From positions 1-5,118 of the forward strand of contig JBFWIL010000191.1 of the NCBI GenBank assembly GCA_050256015.1: a stretch of 5,118 bases of DNA. The letters are read 5' to 3'. The notes beneath the pieces are model-generated. The model did not search any database. It was not told the DNA's origin and was given only the letters and a program-made list of their open reading frames with translations. Numbering within the stretch: the stretch's first letter is position 1; each line of letters opens with the position of its first letter. This DNA is from JBFWIL01 sp050256015 (GTDB taxonomy: Bacteria; Bacteroidota; Bacteroidia; Bacteroidales; Prolixibacteraceae). The translations under genes and the position numbers were made by a program. Below, one piece after another: positions 1-5,118 of the stretch.

Positions 1-582
1 CTTCCCACGTCACCCCAGGCAGAAACCTTCAAACGCTATGGGACCTTTTCAATTAATTATTCTACAGGGGTACCCGACATTTCCATTCCCTTATTTGAGA
101 TTAACCATCATGGATATTCCCTTCCCCTCGAGCTGAAATACTATCCGCAACCTTTAAAACAAGGGTACAATTACGATGTGGTCGGTCACGGGTGGAACCT
201 TAGCATTAACAGCTGTATTTCCAGGTCAATAGAACATTGTGCCGACGAAGAAAAGAATTTTATAGTGGAAGAGCCTACCGGCTATTATAAGGATTGCGGT
301 GATTGTTTTAAGGAATTCAATTATGCCCATGATCTTTTTAATGCGATTTTACCCGACGGCTCCTCTTTTGACTTCATCATAGACAACATAAATGGGAGTT
401 TAAATTTACCACGTCAAATGGAAGGTCGGTCAAAATGTCGTGCAATTACACTCCCACTAATATATCCTCTTTCGTTATCACCGATGAAAATGGCGTCAAA
501 TATACATTCAGTGAAGGTGATATATATGGACCAGCCGAGTTATACTATAATAACTTTGTCTCCTGGACGTTATCAAGGATAG
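1..582 (+). CDS. RHS-family surface protein, 5' fragment (frameshifted, start off window)
   Basis: This is the N-terminal part of gene 1, read in frame 1 and open from the left edge to a TAG at 580-582. The genuine coding part ends near 395; the remaining codons to 582 are the out-of-frame tail after the frameshift. The opening residues (SPQAETFKRYG, then STGVPDISIPLFEI, then LPLELKYYPQ and VGHGWNLSI) match the standard start of Bacteroidota RHS/SpvB-TcB-like proteins, where the family form is roughly SPxAxxLxKYG, YTGxPNISIPLY, LSYxxxG and GLGWSLNAGG. In that family this block begins some tens of residues after the signal peptide, so the true start and export signal should lie just upstream of base 1. 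The usual Gly-rich stretch after GW is replaced here by one with cysteines (codons at 214, 238, 295 and 304, the last two forming CGDC). The likely location is the cell surface. No catalytic residues are visible. It belongs with the following entry as one gene. Confidence 0.7.
   Translation, partial: LPTSPQAETFKRYGTFSINYSTGVPDISIPLFEINHHGYSLPLELKYYPQPLKQGYNYDVVGHGWNLSINSCISRSIEHCADEEKNFIVEEPTGYYKDCGDCFKEFNYAHDLFNAILPDGSSFDFIIDNINGSLNLPRQMEGRSKCRAITLPLIYPLSLSPMKMASNIHSVKVIYMDQPSYTIITLSPGRYQG
394..405 (+). other. Frameshift site in gene 1 (G run plus slippery heptamer)
   Basis: The protein similarity switches here from frame 1 (FDFIIDNIN) to frame 3 (EFKFTTSNGRSVKMS). Frame 3 is closed by a TGA at 369-371 and frame 1 by the TAG at 580-582, so the switch must fall between 372 and 579. 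Adding one G to GGG at 394-396 gives AAT GGG GAG TTT AAA TTT, read as NGEFKF, an unbroken and family-like strand. The heptamer T_TTA_AAT at 399-405 is in the correct frame-1 phase for a -1 slip onto TTT AAA. A slip would give NGSLNFTTSNG instead. Both models keep the same downstream frame. A lost base, real or from base calling, is the simpler reading. Confidence 0.65.
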
Positions 583-2969
583 ACCTGCCCTTTTCAAACG
601 AACCGATCTTGTTTTATTACAATAAACTAATTGATAATAAGTATGGAAATGTCGAAAATAATATCCACTTGTGGGATTCTTATTTTCCAGACTCAAGTGA
701 TTATATCGCTCCCTCTCCGGTTTTTACTCCCTTTCTCTCCTACCGGATGAAACTTTTAACATCTGTAACGTATAATGGAACCACAATAAATTTTAATTAT
801 GCAAATGAGACTTCCCCTTCAGCAAAAAACTATATAAGCAATATTCAGGTAATTGATTCATCCCTGATCAAAAACATTGATCTCTTTATATATACCCAAA
901 ATGTGACCAGCTCCGGCGGAACAGTGCCGGTAGCTCTCCTGGGATCATTACAAGTAAAAGGCTCTGAACCCAACGATACGCCATTGATCCATACCTTGCA
1001 ATATACGTCAATAGCAAACACGTTTAGCGGCACCGATTATTGGGGCTACCTGAATAACGACAGATACTCCGACGGAGTGGGCAATTTCAATCTATACAGC
1101 AGCTGGATCGATTCACGCGCAAATTCATATGATGTCATGGGTATCTCCGAGGCAACCAGATTGCCTGGCGACCAATGTCCGCTGGCTAAAATAAAATTGA
1201 CAAAATACAATGGATTCAACAGGACGCCGGGTTCCACTGTGGGGCATGGCATTTTAACGAAAATAATTTATCCCTACGGAGGTTATACCGAATTTGAATT
1301 CGACAATCACGAATTCCTGACATCCACTGATGGAAACGGTGATTATATCTTGAATCCGGTTGATAGGATTCCTGCAATAGCCGGAGGATTCCGGATAGAA
1401 AAGATTTCAAGTTTCAGGGAAGACGGAGCACTGGCAGATGTGAAAACCTTCAGGTACGGGCTCACATACGCCGAAGCTTATGCCCAGGGAGGTGGCGATA
1501 ATTACAACGCGGAGAACTACCCCAACATGCATACCGGACTCGGAGAGGCAACCGTTGACCCCAACATTTTCACTTTCATGAATTTCACGACTTATCAACT
1601 GGCTTTCCCTTTTCAAAATCTAATAATTGGAAGAGACGAGGAAAGAAACAGCCTGCTGGTTAACCCATGCGTGGTTGCATCCTACCCTATGTATCAGACG
1701 GGATATGTCTGGAGGGCGGATTTCAATGCCGGAAATTTCAGGAAATTATTGAATGGACGCCCCCCGGTATTATACTCGAATGTCACAGTCTATGACGGGA
1801 TCGTGGATGAATATTCGAACTCTTACCCCAATGGAAAAACAGTCTACAAGTACAACATCCTTGACTCGGGTTATGATATGTTCAATGTTTTCCACGATCA
1901 GATATTCTTTGAGGAAATGCACTATTTGGGGAATGTCCTGGTGAATGAATCAAAACAGTTTTTATACGATAAAATTTCGGAGCGGCGTGATTATAAATTC
2001 AACGGCCAGGATTTCATAATGGTGAGAAAACAGAATAATAGTTGGCTGTCCAGCCTGAAACCTTTCAATGATTGGCATTTTTTGAATCTCTATCCCGATC
2101 CGTATATTCCCAATATCTATACCTACACCGTTGATCTTTTTTCTACCGGATCTTCCTATTTTGGAACCGCCAGACTGGATTATAAAACTGAAATACAGTA
2201 TCATGTTCCAGGTGACTCTATCCTTGTTCGGGAAAGCTACGGTTATAACAGCAGGGACCAGATCACCTCACAAATAACAAAAAACAGCAACAACAAATAT
2301 TTAAAAAGAATATGGGAGTATCCGGAAATCAAAACAGGATACACGACTCCCGTGACAATACAGAAACTGGTTGAAAGAAACATGATCTCCTCCATCTTGA
2401 AAGACTCCGTTTGTGTAGCCGACAGTTATGAAGGCCTCAGCAACGGGATAGCCGTATCAGGTAGGAAGGTCGACTACAATGAATATACCATTGGAGGAAT
2501 ACCGTATATCTTACCTCAGAAAAGCTACCGGTTGGAACTTTCCGGATCATCCAACAAATACAATCCGGAAAACGAAATATCAAGTTACTCATTCAACGGA
2601 AATCCAACCGAAATCATATCAAAGGATGGATTGCATACATCTTATCTCTGGGGATACAGGAACCGATACATGATTGCCCAAATTGAAAATGCGACCTATG
2701 ATCAGGTAAAGCAAACATTAGGAGTAGACGCGGAGACCCTTTCATCATCCACTGTTCCGGACATGTCCAAAGTTGAGGCTATCAGGACATATTTGCCAAA
2801 TGCTCATATAATCACGTATACCTACAAGCCTTCGGTAGGCATCACTTCGTCAACCAGTCCGGACGGAATTACAAGCAATTTCATCTATGATCCGTTCGGA
2901 CGTCTTCAATTTGTCAAAGATGCCGGCAATGATGTCATAAATCAATATTATTACCATCACAAGCACTAA
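435..2969 (+). CDS. RHS/YD-repeat surface protein (TcB-like), main part of frameshifted gene 1
   Basis: This is the remainder of gene 1 in frame 3, ending at the TAA at 2967-2969. The ATG at 435 is only the first in-frame ATG. Frame 3 is open back to 372, and the codons from about 396 (EFKFTTSNGRSVK) read as a natural continuation of the upstream fragment, so 435 is probably not a real start. Family hallmarks appear in order: a strand-rich region with YTFSEGD; YPYGGYTEFEFDNHEF (1272-1316); GGFRIEKI (1383-1406); NGKTVYKYN near 1830; ERRDYKFNGQDF near 1980; LWGYRNRYMIAQIENATY near 2646-2699; and a final YD repeat IYDPFGRLQFVKDAGN from 2883. The C-terminus, NQYYYHHKH, resembles the usual end of this family, so the 3' end looks complete. 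Together with the 5' fragment the protein would be about 990 residues. Its role is inferred by analogy: a beta-rich shell component that works with the gene 2 product 10 bases downstream. No enzyme motif is visible. The gene may be a pseudogene, a sequencing artefact or a recoded gene. Confidence 0.75.
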   Translation: MSCNYTPTNISSFVITDENGVKYTFSEGDIYGPAELYYNNFVSWTLSRIDLPFSNEPILFYYNKLIDNKYGNVENNIHLWDSYFPDSSDYIAPSPVFTPFLSYRMKLLTSVTYNGTTINFNYANETSPSAKNYISNIQVIDSSLIKNIDLFIYTQNVTSSGGTVPVALLGSLQVKGSEPNDTPLIHTLQYTSIANTFSGTDYWGYLNNDRYSDGVGNFNLYSSWIDSRANSYDVMGISEATRLPGDQCPLAKIKLTKYNGFNRTPGSTVGHGILTKIIYPYGGYTEFEFDNHEFLTSTDGNGDYILNPVDRIPAIAGGFRIEKISSFREDGALADVKTFRYGLTYAEAYAQGGGDNYNAENYPNMHTGLGEATVDPNIFTFMNFTTYQLAFPFQNLIIGRDEERNSLLVNPCVVASYPMYQTGYVWRADFNAGNFRKLLNGRPPVLYSNVTVYDGIVDEYSNSYPNGKTVYKYNILDSGYDMFNVFHDQIFFEEMHYLGNVLVNESKQFLYDKISERRDYKFNGQDFIMVRKQNNSWLSSLKPFNDWHFLNLYPDPYIPNIYTYTVDLFSTGSSYFGTARLDYKTEIQYHVPGDSILVRESYGYNSRDQITSQITKNSNNKYLKRIWEYPEIKTGYTTPVTIQKLVERNMISSILKDSVCVADSYEGLSNGIAVSGRKVDYNEYTIGGIPYILPQKSYRLELSGSSNKYNPENEISSYSFNGNPTEIISKDGLHTSYLWGYRNRYMIAQIENATYDQVKQTLGVDAETLSSSTVPDMSKVEAIRTYLPNAHIITYTYKPSVGITSSTSPDGITSNFIYDPFGRLQFVKDAGNDVINQYYYHHKH

Positions 2970-2971
2970 AC

Positions 2972-2977
2972 AAGGAA
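2972..2977 (+). promoter_or_regulatory. Weak Shine-Dalgarno-like AAGGAA before gene 2
   Basis: AAGGAA lies within the 10-base gap between the TAA of gene 1 (2967-2969) and the ATG at 2980. Its spacing to the ATG is very short, about 2-3 bases. Bacteroidota depend little on Shine-Dalgarno pairing, so this is only mild support for the start. The tight spacing argues for one transcript and possibly translational coupling. No promoter or terminator is visible between the genes. Confidence 0.35.
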
Positions 2978-2979
2978 TC

Positions 2980-3060
2980 ATGAGCAAAATCATACATCTT
3001 ATCAAAATAATTGCCTTTGCCGTTGCATGGCTTGTACAACCGGGAAATTTGCATGGCCAG
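2980..3060 (+). other. Signal peptide of gene 2 product
   Basis: Residues 1-27 have a short basic start (MSK, with a further Lys at 9), a hydrophobic core of about residues 10-19 (IIAFAVAWLV), and a polar end, PGNLHGQ, before Cys28. Cleavage after HGQ or HG fits Bacteroidota signal peptides, which often end in Q. Cys28 falls where a lipoprotein cysteine would be, but the preceding residues (H-G-Q) are a poor lipobox, so lipidation is doubtful. Confidence 0.7.
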
Positions 3061-5118
3061 TGCACTTTGAGTGTTTTCCCGGATAATGTCACTTTCACTT
3101 CATTTTCTGAAACGAAGACTGTTGACCTGCAACTGGACTATAACTGCCCCATCTATATCGTGTCGCCTCCCGTTTTAGACGCAACGATTATCGGAAATAC
3201 TTTATACATCTCCATTCCCGGGCACATAACCATGGTTGAGTTGGCCGATTACATCAATGGCGCGGAGATCATGTTACAAGATGCCAACAGCTATGAATTA
3301 CTTGGCGCCGTGTATGTTTATTTTGGCATGCTTCCTCCTCCCCTGATACCCGGACAGATAGCATGCAATTTAACAAGCATCATTGCAGGCACTTCTCCCG
3401 GAACAATCTTCAATGCGGAAAGCCCTTCAGGCGGAGATGGTGATTATTCCTTCCAGTGGCAATTATCAACCGACGGAGGTTATCAATGGACCAATATCCT
3501 GAATGCCGGGTCCGATTTTTACGAATGTCATGTTTTAAACGTCACGACCATGTTCCGGCGCATCGTGACGAGCGGGATACAGACCGACTACAGCAACCAC
3601 CTGGTTATAAGTGTCAGTCAGGCTCCGCTTGCTGCCGGGCAGATAGCCGGCACCGTCACAAGCGTCGAATACGGAAAATCTCCCGGTATTTTTACAAACG
3701 CCGTCTACCCCACCGGCGGAACAGGTACCTATACGTATCAATGGCAGCAATCTACCGATAACGGGGTAAGCTGGAATAACATATCGGGTGCAAATAATTT
3801 CGAGTATTCCTGTTATGCCTTAACGAAACCCACCTTGTTCCGGCGTTCGGTATTCAGCGGCATACAAGCTGCCCAATCAAACCAATTGGCCATATCGGTG
3901 ACTGCGCCCGCAGCACCCGTGTTGTCCCCTCTGGGTGAAAATTACATCCATACAAAAACCATGCTCGACAATACGGGAATCGCTTCTTCAGACAGGACAG
4001 ATTATTCCGACGGCTTGGGACGACCTGTACAAACGGTCTTACACAAATCATCACCGGGACAGAAAGATATCGTCACCCTGCAGGAGTACGATGAAGCAGG
4101 AAGGCCCTCCAACTCCTACATTCCAGTCCCGGTAACTACCGCCACGGGAGAATTTGTTACCCATTCCACGGTGAAAACGGCATCCAATAGCTTTTACGGC
4201 GATGCCTATGCCTATGATAAGGCTGTGTATGAACCTTCACCCCTGAACAGGATCACGGACGAGTACGGGCCGGGAGCGGCATGGCATACCGCGCAGAAAC
4301 GGATTTCGACAAGCCGCTATACAAATAGTTCCACCGGTGAACTTTCCTGCATCCTGTATGCAATTGCATCCGGCACATCCCTGCAGAATAAAGGTTTGTG
4401 TGGCCCGGGTGAGTTGTTCGTGACCAAAACTACGGATGAAGACGGGCATATCTCCTACACCTTCGCCGACAAGCTGGGGCAGGTGGTTCTGGAGCGGGTG
4501 ATGAACGGCAGCGCCATGAACGATACCTATTCCGTGTACGACGATTTCGGCAACCTGCGCTATGTGTTGCCTCCGGCGGCAGCCGATGCGCTTAACACGG
4601 TATCCACATGGACAGATGAAAATCAGATATTGAAGGATTATGCCTATATCTATAAATATGATGGACAAAGCCGTTGCATCTTAAAAAAGCTTCCGGGCAA
4701 TGATCCCATCGAGATGCGTTACGACAGGGCCGACCGGCCCGTTTTCTCACAGGACGGGAACCGGCGGGCAAAAGGCGAATGGAGCTTCTTCTTCTACGAT
4801 GTGTTCGGACGGCAAACCGTCAGCGGCATCTGGAAGTCGGCATCCCTGCCGGCTCTGGATAACCTGGTGGTAAAAACCGGTTACACGGGGACAGGAACAT
4901 TGGCCGGCCATACCGTGAATCTTACCCTGCCCCAGGTGGAACTGATGACAGTCAACTATTACGACGATCATGCTTTCACTTCGGGCGTCACCCAGCTCGA
5001 CTACGTGACCCCTCCCGCAGGATACGGCACACAGTTCAGCAGTGCCAAAGGGCTGTTGACCGGAACCCGCACCTACAGGCTGGACGATCCTTCCAGATAC
5101 ACTGCCTCAGCTCTCTAT
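2980..5118 (+). CDS. Secreted DUF6443-like / RHS-repeat protein with Ig-like repeats (3' end off window)
   Basis: Frame 1 is open for 713 codons from the ATG at 2980 to the right edge. The start is supported by a clear signal peptide and by its position 10 bases after gene 1. Visible layout: signal peptide (residues 1-27); an unrecognised strand-rich region (about 28-121) ending in PPP; two Ig/PKD-like repeats (122-216 and 217-311); and a DUF6443-like region from about residue 321. That region has NYIHTKTML, YSDGLGRPVQTV (342-353), LQEYDEAGRP and FYGDAYAYDKAVYEPSPLNR (405-424). RHS/YD units follow: YDDFGNLRYVLPP (520-532), YKYDGQSR (558-565), MRYDRADRPVFSQDGN and FYDVFGRQTVSG (from 605). In Bacteroidota, DUF6443 proteins normally continue into an RHS-associated core and a variable C-terminal tip, which would lie downstream of this window. 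The product is exported and probably surface-attached. A role as the toxin-bearing partner of gene 1, like TcC or Rhs, is inference. G+C rises sharply in the second half. Confidence 0.85.
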   Translation, partial: MSKIIHLIKIIAFAVAWLVQPGNLHGQCTLSVFPDNVTFTSFSETKTVDLQLDYNCPIYIVSPPVLDATIIGNTLYISIPGHITMVELADYINGAEIMLQDANSYELLGAVYVYFGMLPPPLIPGQIACNLTSIIAGTSPGTIFNAESPSGGDGDYSFQWQLSTDGGYQWTNILNAGSDFYECHVLNVTTMFRRIVTSGIQTDYSNHLVISVSQAPLAAGQIAGTVTSVEYGKSPGIFTNAVYPTGGTGTYTYQWQQSTDNGVSWNNISGANNFEYSCYALTKPTLFRRSVFSGIQAAQSNQLAISVTAPAAPVLSPLGENYIHTKTMLDNTGIASSDRTDYSDGLGRPVQTVLHKSSPGQKDIVTLQEYDEAGRPSNSYIPVPVTTATGEFVTHSTVKTASNSFYGDAYAYDKAVYEPSPLNRITDEYGPGAAWHTAQKRISTSRYTNSSTGELSCILYAIASGTSLQNKGLCGPGELFVTKTTDEDGHISYTFADKLGQVVLERVMNGSAMNDTYSVYDDFGNLRYVLPPAAADALNTVSTWTDENQILKDYAYIYKYDGQSRCILKKLPGNDPIEMRYDRADRPVFSQDGNRRAKGEWSFFFYDVFGRQTVSGIWKSASLPALDNLVVKTGYTGTGTLAGHTVNLTLPQVELMTVNYYDDHAFTSGVTQLDYVTPPAGYGTQFSSAKGLLTGTRTYRLDDPSRYTASALY
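3343..3627 (+). repeat. Ig/PKD-like protein repeat 1 (95 residues)
   Basis: This is the first of two directly adjacent 95-residue units in gene 2 (residues 122-216), starting LIPGQIA and ending ISVSQAP. Its core pattern, FQWQLSTDGGYQW, later FRRIVTSG and SNHLVISV, is the one seen in Ig/PKD-like repeats of Bacteroidota surface proteins (YQWQxSTDGxxW...YRRxVxSG...SNxVxVxV). Such repeats usually act as spacer or adhesion domains. Aligned by eye without gaps, it shares 47 of 95 residues with repeat 2. Confidence 0.75.
3628..3912 (+). repeat. Ig/PKD-like protein repeat 2 (95 residues)
   Basis: This is the second unit (residues 217-311), starting LAAGQIA and ending AISVTAPA. Matched positions include GQIA, SPG, GGxG, QWQ, STD, the single Trp of xxxW, Cys62 of the unit, FRR, SGIQ and SN. 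The DNA of the two copies has diverged clearly, so this is an old duplication and not a fresh slippage event. A short Ala/Pro-rich linker leads to the DUF6443-like region. Confidence 0.75.

Noticed and set aside
435..437. ATG at 435 as a genuine independent gene start
   Set aside because: Coding similarity in the same frame begins about 13 codons earlier, there is no signal peptide after it, and no ribosome site is evident. It is better explained as an internal Met after a frameshift.
551..558. TAACTTTG, a match to the Bacteroides -7 promoter form TAnnTTTG
   Set aside because: It lies inside gene 1 with no TTG at the expected -33 spacing and no start following it. A short match like this is expected by chance.
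1296..1316. Inverted repeat GAATTCG / CGAATTC with a 7-base loop
   Set aside because: The arms encode EF twice within the conserved EFEFDNHEF motif. There is no T tract and no gene boundary, so it is not a terminator or operator.
3456..3761. 101-codon open frame on the plus strand, frame 3
   Set aside because: It overlaps the Ig-like repeats of gene 2 in another frame. Its Arg/His-rich, low-complexity product is typical of a shadow frame.
4237..4668. 143-codon open frame on the minus strand
   Set aside because: It is antisense to the strongly supported RHS part of gene 2, has no recognisable domain, and is expected by chance in GC-rich coding DNA.

Overview
The window is entirely protein-coding on the + strand. 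It carries two consecutive genes for very large secreted or surface proteins of the RHS/YD-repeat class, in the form typical of Bacteroidota. The first protein opens with a run close to the family's usual 'SPxAxxxxKYG...YxTGxPxISIP' start and has the 'YPxGGYTEFEF' and 'GGxRIxKI' motifs. The second carries a DUF6443-like segment ('YSDGLGRPVQTV'). These two forms, placed next to each other, point to Bacteroidota, probably Bacteroidales, although the sequence alone does not settle the genus. There are no RNA genes, mobile elements or CRISPR repeats, and no intergenic stretch longer than about 10 bases.

Layout. (1) Bases 1-2969 hold gene 1, whose 5' end lies just off the left edge. It is interrupted: bases 1 to about 395 encode the conserved N-terminal part in frame 1, and the rest (to the TAA at 2967-2969) is in frame 3. 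The break is placed at the short G run 394-396. Adding one G there gives a continuous protein of roughly 990 residues. A perfect -1 slippery heptamer (T_TTA_AAT) lies at 399-405, so programmed frameshifting cannot be excluded by eye. (2) A 10-base gap with a weak Shine-Dalgarno-like AAGGAA. (3) Gene 2 runs from the ATG at 2980 off the right edge, with 713 codons visible. It has a signal peptide, an unrecognised beta-type domain, two tandem 95-residue Ig/PKD-like repeats about 49% identical to each other, a DUF6443-like region, then the first RHS/YD repeats.

How they may work together (inference). In TcB/TcC-type and Rhs toxins, the YD repeats form a hollow shell around a variable C-terminal toxin. 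The first polypeptide supplies the front part of the shell and the second supplies the rest plus the toxin. The two genes here have the order and domain logic expected of such a pair. The RHS core, any toxin tip and any immunity gene would lie beyond base 5118, so no toxic activity can be named from this window. Base composition is markedly richer in G+C over the DUF6443/RHS part of gene 2 (spot counts of 63-65%) than in much of gene 1 (spot counts of 23-53%), which suggests a mosaic locus.
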